From positions 1 to 44,759 of IMG/VR virus record IMGVR_UViG_3300019776_000369: a stretch of DNA of 44,759 bases; one strand, written 5' to 3'. Numbering within the stretch: the first letter of the stretch is position 1; the number at the start of each line of letters is the position of its first letter. The notes beneath the pieces are model-generated. The model worked only from the letters and a program-made list of their open reading frames with translations. It was not told where the DNA came from and made no database searches. Of this stretch, positions 27,760-36,479 are shown piece after piece. Made by a program: the position numbers and the translations under genes. The DNA is from a virus.

Positions 27760-29931
27760 ATGGGTCTTGAGTCAGGCGTATATATCAATGATCTTGTTGT
27801 CACCAACCCACTTGGGTCGGACGCGAAATCGCTCGGCGATGATCATTTTCGTCTTGTGAAGACGACTAATAAGAATACCTTCCCCGGTTTCACTGGCGCA
27901 GTTATGGTCGGCGGCGTATTCTCTGGTACTGCATCAGCACACGTCCTTACTCCTACAGTTGCTCTTGCATCCTATACATCGCAAACCATGTTTGTCTATG
28001 TGCCGACACTGGCTGGCATTGGCGGTTCTGTTACCATCAATGTCTCTGGTCTTGGCGCAAAGTCAATTAAGACAGTGCTAGGCGCTGACCCAAGCGCTGG
28101 TGATATCGTCGCAAATCAACCATTGTTGTTGTATTACGATGGTACAAACATGGTGCTGCTGGGCGGCTCTGCATACTTGGCGCGCACTGGCAACCAGACA
28201 TTTACCGGCAATCTTACAATGGTCGGTACACAAGCCGTAACAGGTGACTTATCGGTGTCTGGCACATTGTCCGGCCCCAGCATGACTGCAAAAGGCAATG
28301 TCGCTGGTCAGGCATGGACTGGAGCGCAAGATTTTACTGGTGCTACTACAACAGTTGCGACTCAAGCTGCTGGGAATAGCTCCACATTGGCAGCAAGTAC
28401 CGCATTCGTAGCGGCTACAGCGTTTGCATCTGCTTTGCCAGCTCAGGCGGGTAACGCAGGTAAATACGTCACTACTGACGGAACCAATGCAAGCTGGGCT
28501 GCTTTGAATGTCACTGGCGGCGCATCTGTCGTCAGCAGTGCTACAAGCATCACACTGACATCTTCAAGCAATCGCTACCAGATCGTATCCATGACCGCTG
28601 CTGGTCAATCGGTTAATCTTCCCGCTGAAAGCACATTGTCACTTGGCGGCCCCGCTCAGGCAATCCGCAATAGTGGCTATTACTCGTTTAACGTAGTAGA
28701 TAGCAGCGGCAACATCAAAGCCACTTTGTTGCCTGGACAATTCGCCACTTTTTACGTCGCAGCGAACTCAGTCAATGGCACTTATGCAAACTGGTTTGTA
28801 GGCAATGAAAACTTTGATGCAAGCCCTCTGTTTCCATTTGGAAATGGGTCGATAACTGCTGCAAATGCTGTTGCTGTTATTAACACTGCGGCAAATGCAG
28901 TGCAAGGCGTGGCCTTGTCTGCTACAAAATTTTTGCTTTTGTGGATGGAAAATGCTTCGCAAAAAATTGTTTCTGTGATTATTGATATTACATCAGGTAA
29001 CACAATAAATGTTGGAACTCCGTTTGATGTAATAGCAAGTGCTGCTGCCGCTACTTCAACTGGATTTTCAATATGCAAATTAACATCTACGACAGCATTA
29101 GTTTATTACACATTAAGTAGTTCTGGCTTCCCAAATGCTGTAGTGCTTTCTGTTTCTGGCAGTACTTTGAGCCGTGGCACACCATTACAAATAACTGGCA
29201 ACGCGCCCACTTCTGGAACTCTTTCAGCTTGCGCTCTTTCGGCTACTGAATGCCTTTTGACCGCATACGCAAATAGCGCAATGCGCGTTTTTGATGTGGC
29301 AATATCAGGTACAACAATTACTAATTCTGGCAACGCTGCTGGCACTGCAAACGCTACCAATTATGCAAATATAAGCCCAATTAACAGTACTTCTGCATTT
29401 TTAAGTTATCAGAATACAGTAGATACTTTTGCTTATGGCGCAGTAATATCAGTATCCGCTGGAACACCAACAATCAATACTGCGCAAAATCTATCTGGTG
29501 CGGTAGCAGCGACGTATGTATCATCATGCGTGGCGAACTCCACACAGGCTATAGTTACATGGGCTAATGGCTCAACAAATGGGCAGGCAATTATTGCCAC
29601 AATTAGCGGCACATCGGTTTCAATAACTGGCAATACTGTGCTTACTTTTAAAGGCTCTGCTATCACGCATAACCGCTTGACATGGGTAGGTGATCGAGCA
29701 ATTGCAGGCTATGCAAACAGTAGCAATTTCCCAGAACAAAGCGCACTGACAATTTCGCAGTATTCATCTGGGGCATTGAATGTTGCTAGCTTAGTCAATG
29801 TCATCCCGACAAACAGCGTTACAAGTACGCTAAATAACGTGTTCTATATGGGTAATGGCAAAGTTCTGTCAGCATGGCGAAACGGCACGACTACCTTCGT
29901 CAATGCCGTAGTAACTGACGTTTTGTTATAG
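27760..29931 (+). CDS. Tail fibre or receptor-binding protein with C-terminal repeats
   Basis: 723 aa. The N-terminal 150 residues (GVYINDLVVTNPLGSDAKSL and following) form the virion-attachment domain seen in many phage fibres. Residues about 150-380 are Thr/Ala-rich with knob-like shaft repeats. From about 383 to the end there are seven repeats of about 49 residues, each with a hydrophobic strand, a Gly/Thr turn and a 'SGTxITxG'-like strand. This is consistent with a seven-bladed beta-propeller that would contact the host surface. AGGGGA precedes the ATG. No chaperone or lyase motif was seen. Confidence 0.78.
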   Translation: MGLESGVYINDLVVTNPLGSDAKSLGDDHFRLVKTTNKNTFPGFTGAVMVGGVFSGTASAHVLTPTVALASYTSQTMFVYVPTLAGIGGSVTINVSGLGAKSIKTVLGADPSAGDIVANQPLLLYYDGTNMVLLGGSAYLARTGNQTFTGNLTMVGTQAVTGDLSVSGTLSGPSMTAKGNVAGQAWTGAQDFTGATTTVATQAAGNSSTLAASTAFVAATAFASALPAQAGNAGKYVTTDGTNASWAALNVTGGASVVSSATSITLTSSSNRYQIVSMTAAGQSVNLPAESTLSLGGPAQAIRNSGYYSFNVVDSSGNIKATLLPGQFATFYVAANSVNGTYANWFVGNENFDASPLFPFGNGSITAANAVAVINTAANAVQGVALSATKFLLLWMENASQKIVSVIIDITSGNTINVGTPFDVIASAAAATSTGFSICKLTSTTALVYYTLSSSGFPNAVVLSVSGSTLSRGTPLQITGNAPTSGTLSACALSATECLLTAYANSAMRVFDVAISGTTITNSGNAAGTANATNYANISPINSTSAFLSYQNTVDTFAYGAVISVSAGTPTINTAQNLSGAVAATYVSSCVANSTQAIVTWANGSTNGQAIIATISGTSVSITGNTVLTFKGSAITHNRLTWVGDRAIAGYANSSNFPEQSALTISQYSSGALNVASLVNVIPTNSVTSTLNNVFYMGNGKVLSAWRNGTTTFVNAVVTDVLL

Positions 29932-30002
29932 ATTGTAAAGTGGTAAAATGTAGGTGCTGGTATTGCAAGCCAGTATTTCTTAACAACCTATAGGTGATTT
30001 GA

Positions 30003-30419
30003 ATGAAAAAACTTTTTACTACTTTGCTTTTTTCCTTGTTTGCGATGGTCGCAAGTGCTGAAGAACTCACATATAACAACAACATGAATAAGGTCAATCT
30101 CGACCAAGTTGTATATGTGAAAAAAGCCGACAATCAAGATGGCGCAGTTTTCTACCTGACAAATGGCGCGTCTACCGCTGCAATCCCTGGTGTCTATGCT
30201 TCTGTCATGAGCAATAACAAGTTTGTCTGCGACGGCAACTATTACATCAACGCAACCAACTCTGCAAAATGCATCAATAAAAATCTGGTAATCAATGCAT
30301 ACCGTAGCGCTGGTTTCCAAGGCAATAGTCAAGTAAATTACACAATGGTCGGCGGCTATGCCCTGACATTGGATATGGGTTCGGAATCCTTCTTGGGTTC
30401 TTACTGGTCTAATCTGTAA
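30003..30419 (+). CDS. Secreted protein with signal peptide
   Basis: 138 aa. A classic signal peptide (MKKLFTTLLFSLFAMVASA, cleavage likely after A19) precedes a beta-rich mature part with two cysteines (about 77 and 90) that could form a disulfide in the periplasm. AGGTGA lies upstream. Phage structural genes rarely encode signal peptides, so it may be a host-modifying accessory gene expressed between the fibre and tail genes; that is inference. Confidence 0.7.
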   Translation: MKKLFTTLLFSLFAMVASAEELTYNNNMNKVNLDQVVYVKKADNQDGAVFYLTNGASTAAIPGVYASVMSNNKFVCDGNYYINATNSAKCINKNLVINAYRSAGFQGNSQVNYTMVGGYALTLDMGSESFLGSYWSNL

Positions 30420-30436
30420 TAAAACGTGGGGTCAAG

Positions 30437-31708
30437 ATGGCAACTAATCAATATAATTTCGGTGGATATGGTTATAATCCGCTTGACCCCGGCGCGCAGT
30501 TCATGACGAGTGACGCAAGGGTCAATGCGGTATCCGACCCTTATCTGGCTAAGCCTTTCGGCGCATCTGATGCTGATGCATTAAGAGGTGGCATACAAGG
30601 CAGTATCAAAGGTCAAGGCATGGGTGGCTTGATGCAGCAAGGTCAGCCAGCTTTGCCCGGGTCTATCAGTGGTGGTACAGGCGGATTTTTAGGCGCGCAA
30701 GATGCATCGTGGCTTGGTGGTGCTGGTGGCCCTATGAATCAAGCATCAGCAGCCAATGCGCAAAATCAAGCAATGCCAATGAATGGCGCAAAGCCAGAAT
30801 TTACAGTACAAGGCGGCAATTACCGTGGTCCCGACTTCAATGCGTTGATGAGCCAAGCAGGCCAGCAAGGGCAAGGCGCATTCCTTGACAAGCTTCGCCA
30901 ACAATATGCAGGCTACGGCCAAAATCCGACAGATTCAAATAACGCATTCAACACTCTTGGCGGCGCTGAAACATTTATCAGCTCACTTGCAAACGGTGCA
31001 GGTCAAGGCGCGACATTCGGCGACAATCAAAGGCAGCAAGCGCAGATAGATGCAATGCTGGCTAACCAGTTGGCCTATGGTGGAACGTCTAACAGCCACA
31101 TGAGCCAAGGCTTCTTGGATTCGCTGAACCAGAACCAATATCAAGCGCCGCGTGAAGACCCATTTGCAGGCCAAAATCTGAATGACGCATCTGTACAGTT
31201 CCAGATGAAACAGTACATGCAGACTCACCCTGATTTTGTCCCGGTCAATACGTACAAGGGTGAAGCCCCACGGCTGCCCGGTGAAATCAACCAAGATACA
31301 GGCATGCGCACGATGGACGGCGTATCAGGCCAAAACCCATGGATTACTAACAAAGGTTTCGTTCAGCAAATGCCATGGCAAGGTCAACAACAGCAGCAAG
31401 CGCCTTACCAAGCGCCACAGGCTCAACAACAGTCTAATCCATACTTGCAGCCATTTCAGCAAACGCAACAGTATCAGAAGGCAATGAATACGAACTATGC
31501 CAGCCCAAACCAGCCACAAGCCCAAAACTATTGGGGTAATCAAGGCGCGTTCGGCAACGGCACACAGAACAACAATTTCCAAAGCCCATTTCAGCAAAAT
31601 TCAGGCTTCGGGCGCAATCAATTCCAGACTGGCGGACAACAACAAGGCGGCGGAGGTTTGCTGGGTGGTGGTCAGTACGGCAAGAATAAATATGGGTTGC
31701 TAGGTTAA
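30437..31708 (+). CDS. Gln/Gly-rich virion protein candidate
   Basis: 423 aa, mostly low-complexity Gln, Gly, Asn, Pro and Ala, ending in GGGGLLGGGQYGKNKYGLLG. A start at 30437 has GGGGTCAAG upstream. Composition matches the ejection proteins at 34929 and 36479, suggesting an internal or tail protein. No enzyme motif seen. Confidence 0.65.
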   Translation: MATNQYNFGGYGYNPLDPGAQFMTSDARVNAVSDPYLAKPFGASDADALRGGIQGSIKGQGMGGLMQQGQPALPGSISGGTGGFLGAQDASWLGGAGGPMNQASAANAQNQAMPMNGAKPEFTVQGGNYRGPDFNALMSQAGQQGQGAFLDKLRQQYAGYGQNPTDSNNAFNTLGGAETFISSLANGAGQGATFGDNQRQQAQIDAMLANQLAYGGTSNSHMSQGFLDSLNQNQYQAPREDPFAGQNLNDASVQFQMKQYMQTHPDFVPVNTYKGEAPRLPGEINQDTGMRTMDGVSGQNPWITNKGFVQQMPWQGQQQQQAPYQAPQAQQQSNPYLQPFQQTQQYQKAMNTNYASPNQPQAQNYWGNQGAFGNGTQNNNFQSPFQQNSGFGRNQFQTGGQQQGGGGLLGGGQYGKNKYGLLG

Positions 31709-31723
31709 TATGCCATTCGTCAA

Positions 31724-32215
31724 CTATCTATGCGTGGGACAAAATGTATGATACTTAGCTTTTGCCTCGCAATATGCTTTGTAAGCGCTTTCCTTGTCAT
31801 CAAAAGAGCCAAGGGATATTTGCTTTCTATTCAGCGTAATATAGGCTCGCCATTTTTGAGTAAGTTTATGCCAGCCAACTCCAGGATATCCAGAAGTATT
31901 ATTGGATTGAATACCTTTGTTTTGGTGATTTTCTGCATGTGTGCATTCTCTCAAATTGCAAATTCTATTATCCGACCTTATGCCATTGATATGATCAAGA
32001 AATTTAGGAAAGTAGCCAAACATGTAAAGCCAAGCAAGGCGATGCGCTTGAAACTTCCCGTATTTTGTTCTTATTATTACAGCGCCAGTTTTAATCAATT
32101 CACCTGTTTGTTTTCCAATAAGCCTCTTATCAAGGCATTTTTTCCAGTGGAAATTTCCGGTTTCTGGATAGAATACAAAAAGCTCTTTAACCTGCTCTTG
32201 AGTAATATGTTTCAT
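31724..32215 (-). CDS. HNH homing endonuclease with AP2-like domain
   Basis: 163 aa. The ATG at 32215 has GAGG upstream; the frame is open six bases further. HNH core AHRLAWLYMFGYFPKFLDHI, then NGIRSDNRICNLRECTHAEN; AP2-like end GVGWHKLTQKWRAYI, KQISLGSFDDKESAYKAY. It is the third of the AP2 type in this phage, closely resembling those at 2240 and 12021, and lies reversed between two rightward genes. Confidence 0.9.
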   Translation of the reverse strand: MKHITQEQVKELFVFYPETGNFHWKKCLDKRLIGKQTGELIKTGAVIIRTKYGKFQAHRLAWLYMFGYFPKFLDHINGIRSDNRICNLRECTHAENHQNKGIQSNNTSGYPGVGWHKLTQKWRAYITLNRKQISLGSFDDKESAYKAYCEAKAKYHTFCPTHR

Positions 32216-32319
32216 AATCAACCTCTGTTTGTTGAATGCTCTGTGATGATGATGTGTGGATCACGGCACAGAAACCGTTTTTCGGGAGCTACCCTATCCA
32301 CACATAATGGGATTTTATC

Positions 32320-33873
32320 ATGGTAATGGTGAGCGTGCCAAATGTTGGTCAGTATGGGGTAAACAAAGATCTTGCCGCGACTACGCTTCCTCAAAACGCC
32401 TGGAGTGACGCTCGTAATATCCGTTTTCTTGATGGTTATGCAGGTCAATTCTACGGACATGGTGAAGTCTATAACTCGCCTTCCGTGGTTCCTCAGTACG
32501 TTTTTCCTGTCAATATCTCAGGTAATCGGTATTGGATTTACACCAGCGCAGCCAAAACATACGCCGTGACTTCATCCGGTGGTGTCGTGACGCATACCGA
32601 CATTACGCATGCAACACCACGCGCCGGGGTAGTTAATCAGTGGACGCATGCCATGCTGTCTGGTATCCCTGTCTTGAACGTAGGCGATACGAGTAAAGTT
32701 CCGATGTCTTGGGATTTGAACACAGCGAACAAGTTTATTGATCTTGCTAACTGGCCTGCGAATACCTATTGCAAGTCTATGCGCGCCTACAAGAATTTCT
32801 TGATTGCTTTGAATGTGACTAAAGCAGGCACATCTTACCCATTCATGGTGAAATGGTCGCATCCGGCCGACCCTGGAACATTGCCATCAACTTGGGATCC
32901 GACCGACACAACCAAAGATGCAGGCGAATTAGACGTAGCTGAAACGACCGATCCTATCGTTGACGGTCTTACGTTGCGCGACTCGTTCATCATCTACAAA
33001 GAATCATCTACTTATCGTCTCGATTATGTTGGCGGTCAGTTCATCCAAAAGCTGACTAAAGTTTTCGGCATGTCCGGTATGCTTAACCGTAATTGCGCGG
33101 TAGAGTTCGACGGCTGGCATTTTGTGGTTACTGGATCAGATGTAGTAATCCATGACGGGCAGACTGCACAGTCTGTACTTGACAAGCAAACGCGCCGTTT
33201 CTTCTTCCAGAATATCGACGTTACTTATCGCACAAATGTATTTGTTTTCAAGAATCCATTCCTAAATGAGATTTTCTTGTGCTATCCGTCTATAGGTTCG
33301 ACAGTCTGCGACAAAGCAATGGTGTACAACTATGTTGATAAAACTGTCTCATTCCGCGATCTGCCAAACCTGAACCATGCAAACTATGGCTCAGTATCAA
33401 ATGACCTTGGCGGCACATGGGCGCAAGATAGCGATGCTTGGGACTCGGATTTGACAGCCTGGAACGGCCCAGATTACACGCCAGACACTACCCGCGTACT
33501 AATGGCATCCACAGATACTAAGCTTTACATGCTTGACGCTTCAGCCAGTTTTAACGGTTCAATACCGACAGCATACCTTGAGCGCCGGGGGCTGACATTT
33601 GATGCGCCAGACAAGATTAAGCTCGTCAAGGGACTAAGGTTGCGCATTGATGGCAATAATGGCACAACAGTAATGATTCAAGTTGGCTACAGTGATACAA
33701 TTGACGGTGAACCGACATATAGCACAGCAGTACCATATACGATAGGATCAACGGTAGCAACAGACCTCTTTGTTTCTGGGCGATACATTGCAATAAAGAT
33801 ATCAAATGGCACGGCTTACGTGTGGCGATTGGTCGGATTTGACGTAGATCTTGACGTGGCTGGTTCTTGGTAG
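32320..33873 (+). CDS. Tail nozzle / stabilisation protein candidate
   Basis: 517 aa. N-terminal text (VPNVGQYGVNKDLAATTLPQ, then NAWSDARNIRFLDGYAGQFY) and an all-beta composition resemble the packaged-DNA stabilising and nozzle proteins of short-tailed phages (P22 gp10 type). Gene position downstream of adaptor and fibre agrees. Such proteins extend the portal to form the tail tip. The site GGGATTTTATC precedes the ATG. The call is moderate as I cannot align it. Confidence 0.62.
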   Translation: MVMVSVPNVGQYGVNKDLAATTLPQNAWSDARNIRFLDGYAGQFYGHGEVYNSPSVVPQYVFPVNISGNRYWIYTSAAKTYAVTSSGGVVTHTDITHATPRAGVVNQWTHAMLSGIPVLNVGDTSKVPMSWDLNTANKFIDLANWPANTYCKSMRAYKNFLIALNVTKAGTSYPFMVKWSHPADPGTLPSTWDPTDTTKDAGELDVAETTDPIVDGLTLRDSFIIYKESSTYRLDYVGGQFIQKLTKVFGMSGMLNRNCAVEFDGWHFVVTGSDVVIHDGQTAQSVLDKQTRRFFFQNIDVTYRTNVFVFKNPFLNEIFLCYPSIGSTVCDKAMVYNYVDKTVSFRDLPNLNHANYGSVSNDLGGTWAQDSDAWDSDLTAWNGPDYTPDTTRVLMASTDTKLYMLDASASFNGSIPTAYLERRGLTFDAPDKIKLVKGLRLRIDGNNGTTVMIQVGYSDTIDGEPTYSTAVPYTIGSTVATDLFVSGRYIAIKISNGTAYVWRLVGFDVDLDVAGSW

Positions 33874-33892
33874 TTTGACGCTTGGATAAATA

Positions 33893-34168
33893 ATGAAAAC
33901 TCCAAATTTAGGCACAGTAAGCTATGCGCCGGATCAAGTCCCAGATGATCCAGAAGAATTGAAGCGGTTTTTGCGCAGTGAGTTTCAGAAAATACAGGTT
34001 GCAATTCAGTTGCTTGCAGCAGGTCACTTAGACATAACGACCGTAGCACCGACAAAGCCGCGTGATGGTGATATACGTTATGCTCAGGGTACATCATGGA
34101 ACCCCGGGAGCGGTGTAGGAATTTATTATTACAAAGGCGCGACTAGTGCCTGGGTCTTTTTAGGATAA
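33893..34168 (+). CDS. Small conserved tail-module protein
   Basis: 91 aa. The end GDIRYAQGTSWNPGSGVGIY and YYKGATSAWVFLG is a signature of short proteins between nozzle and ejection genes in many podovirus-like phages. A possible coiled-coil N-terminal half (ELKRFLRSEFQKIQVAIQLL). Function unknown. Confidence 0.7.
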   Translation: MKTPNLGTVSYAPDQVPDDPEELKRFLRSEFQKIQVAIQLLAAGHLDITTVAPTKPRDGDIRYAQGTSWNPGSGVGIYYYKGATSAWVFLG

Positions 34169-34171
34169 ATC

Positions 34172-34495
34172 ATGGGACTATTAGACAGTATGCCACAGCA
34201 AGGAATGCAACAGGGTTCTGCTCCACAAATGGGCGGCTTGCTGGGTAGCGCGCCACCACAAATGCCGCAAGCGCAAGGTATGCAGGCTCCGTCACAGGGT
34301 GGCAATCCTATGCAGCTCTTAATTAGTCTGTCAAAAAGCCCAACGCCGCAAATTGCTAGTCAGGTCGTCGCTGCATTAATGCAAAAAGGTACGCCAGAAG
34401 CAAAACAAATGGCACAAGCACTTGATCAGATGAAAGATAGCCCAGAAGCAGTCAAGAAGTTTGCTGATGGAATAATGCAGCAACTTGGGGGCTAA
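34172..34495 (+). CDS. Gln/Met-rich small virion protein candidate
   Basis: 107 aa beginning MGLLDSMPQQ and containing MGGLLGSAPP, a pattern also found at the start of the 36479 and 42348 products. The C-terminal half is helical (ASQVVAALMQKGTPEAKQMA). Low complexity. Three bases separate it from the previous gene; its stop overlaps the next start. Confidence 0.6.
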   Translation: MGLLDSMPQQGMQQGSAPQMGGLLGSAPPQMPQAQGMQAPSQGGNPMQLLISLSKSPTPQIASQVVAALMQKGTPEAKQMAQALDQMKDSPEAVKKFADGIMQQLGG

Positions 34496-34497
34496 TG

Positions 34498-34926
34498 ATG
34501 GGTGAAATTGTTTCAAAAAAATCGATAAATGAATTTGAGGCAATGCTTTTGCAGTTGCCTCAGGTAGATTTGCCAATTACCCACACACTCAGCGGTGGCA
34601 TGTACGCTAGAACAATGAGCATACCAGCAGGCGTGGCAGTAACTGGAGCGACGCATAAGAAGGACCATCTCTGCGTCATTGTTGGCGACATATCGGCGAC
34701 TACAGATAATGGAGTGGAGCGTTTGACAGGATACAACGTAATTGCTGCCAAGGCAGGCATAAAGCGCGCAGTGTTCACACACAGCGATACAACATGGACG
34801 ACGATTTGCAAGACAGATTTGGTCTGCATTGAAGATATTGAGGAAGAATTAGTTGAAGAAAGTGATCGACTAATGACCAGAAAAGCATTATCTGGGCCTA
34901 GAGAAATCAAGAAAATAGAGGAATAA
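34498..34926 (+). CDS. Cupin-like virion protein candidate
   Basis: 142 aa. SGGMYARTMSIPAGVAVTGA and HKKDHLCVIVGDISATT, then a later AGIKRAVFTHSDTTWTTI, give the conserved beta-strand pattern and His residues of a small cupin barrel. Such proteins occur in the tail or ejection operons of podovirus-like phages. GGGGG precedes the ATG. The role is not known; it may bind a metal. Confidence 0.6.
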   Translation: MGEIVSKKSINEFEAMLLQLPQVDLPITHTLSGGMYARTMSIPAGVAVTGATHKKDHLCVIVGDISATTDNGVERLTGYNVIAAKAGIKRAVFTHSDTTWTTICKTDLVCIEDIEEELVEESDRLMTRKALSGPREIKKIEE

Positions 34927-34928
34927 TC

Positions 34929-36479
34929 ATGTCTTTCGGACTTTCAGCAGGAGCGATTGCAGGCATTGTTAGTGCGGGGGCCGCTGTTTATTCCGCAAGC
35001 AAATCAGGCAAGGCGCAAACAGGTACCCAACAGCAGCAACTTGACCCACGCGCACAAGACATACTGTACGGTTTTCAGGGAAATCTGAAGCCAGGTGCCA
35101 AGCCTACCGGAACTGATGCTAATGGTAACCCAATCTATGCAGATAGTGATTACGAAGGCCGCAATCTTGGCTTGTTGCCGCAGTTTCAGGGCTTATTGAA
35201 TAAGCCACAAGACCCGGGTATGCAACTTGCAGGGCAGGCTGCAAGTAATTATGTCGGCAAATTTACTCCTTTTGATTTGGAGCAAATGAGACAAGGTGCT
35301 CTGGGTTTGACTAACAGCAGCGGTTTAGCGCATCAAATGCAAGCCGCGCTAGGTGGATACACTTCACCATATGATGTTGCTCAATCCAGTTTGCCATACG
35401 GCTATGGACCACAAACGGCAAATGCAAATACTGCACAAGCCAGCTTGATCAATGCCCCAAGTCAGAATGCTTTGAATTTGAATCCAGCATTGGGAAATTT
35501 CGTCTATGGCGACCTGGGTAACAATCCATATTTGACTGGCTCAATTCAAAAAGGGCTAAATCAAAGTGCAAACCAGTTCAGCGACTTGCAAAACAACATG
35601 ACCAAGAATTTCAAGGAAAATATACTTGGCTCATTGCGCGGTGAAGCGATTGCAAACGGTGGCTATGGTGGTTCGCGTCACGGTATTGCTGAAAGCAAGG
35701 CAGCAGACGCTTTCGCCACTCAAATGGCTAATGCACTGTCACAAGTCGGTCAAAACAACACTGATGCCGCCGTACAAGCTCAGGCAAACGCCTACAACCA
35801 AGACCGCGCAAACCAACTTAATGCAGTCATGGGCTTATCTGGACAACAATATAATGTTGCCGGACAAAACGCAGGAGCACAAAACCAAGTGGGGCTATCC
35901 AACGCGCAGATGCTTAATCAGATGGGACAATTTAACGCAGGCGTTGGAAACAATTATTTGTCTCAGTTGCTGCAAAATTCCCAATTTAATGCCGGGGCCA
36001 AGAATAATGCCTTGTCTCAGCAATACGCAGGTAATCAAGGTATGAATTTGGCTAATCTGCAAAATCAGCAAGGTGCTAATCAGTACAACGCAAATGCATT
36101 GTTCAACATGGATCAGTTGAACAGCCAAAACAAAGCTACAGGTATTGGATTGCTCGGCAACCTTGGAAACAACATTTACAATATGGCAAGTAACCAAAAC
36201 GATTACCAGATTAATCAAGCTGGCAAAGTCAATAGCCTGATGTCGCCTTATTTGGGAATGGGGCAAACAACTGTGTCCAGCCAGCCTCTTTATCAAAATC
36301 AGGGCGCTAATGTGCTTGGTGGGGCTTTGGCTGGGGCGCAACTGTTCAAAAATTTTGGCAGCAACTTCGGCAGTAATCAAGGCGCGGCAAACGTAGGCAA
36401 TAGCGCATATGCTGGCTATGCCAATCCGAGTGATTTCAGCAGTAGCAATCCCTACCAAGTAACCTACGGGGGAACATAA
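34929..36479 (+). CDS. DNA-ejection protein (internal virion protein) candidate
   Basis: 516 aa. A hydrophobic N-terminus (LSAGAIAGIVSAGAAVYSAS), then Asn/Gln/Ala-rich repeats and an amphipathic middle (IAESKAADAFATQMANALSQ). It is the first of three large proteins in the location where P22- and T7-like phages encode the proteins expelled with DNA to form a transenvelope channel. No enzymatic motif is visible. AGGAATAATC precedes the ATG. Confidence 0.72.
   Translation: MSFGLSAGAIAGIVSAGAAVYSASKSGKAQTGTQQQQLDPRAQDILYGFQGNLKPGAKPTGTDANGNPIYADSDYEGRNLGLLPQFQGLLNKPQDPGMQLAGQAASNYVGKFTPFDLEQMRQGALGLTNSSGLAHQMQAALGGYTSPYDVAQSSLPYGYGPQTANANTAQASLINAPSQNALNLNPALGNFVYGDLGNNPYLTGSIQKGLNQSANQFSDLQNNMTKNFKENILGSLRGEAIANGGYGGSRHGIAESKAADAFATQMANALSQVGQNNTDAAVQAQANAYNQDRANQLNAVMGLSGQQYNVAGQNAGAQNQVGLSNAQMLNQMGQFNAGVGNNYLSQLLQNSQFNAGAKNNALSQQYAGNQGMNLANLQNQQGANQYNANALFNMDQLNSQNKATGIGLLGNLGNNIYNMASNQNDYQINQAGKVNSLMSPYLGMGQTTVSSQPLYQNQGANVLGGALAGAQLFKNFGSNFGSNQGAANVGNSAYAGYANPSDFSSSNPYQVTYGGT

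Noticed and set aside
27153-27770. 205-residue rightward frame across the homing gene region
   Set aside because: It is the antisense shadow of the 27195-27707 HNH gene, which has clear motifs and a good site; the rightward frame has neither.
31730-32326. 198-residue rightward frame over the AP2-type homing gene
   Set aside because: Cys/Phe-rich shadow of the leftward HNH gene with no site or domain.
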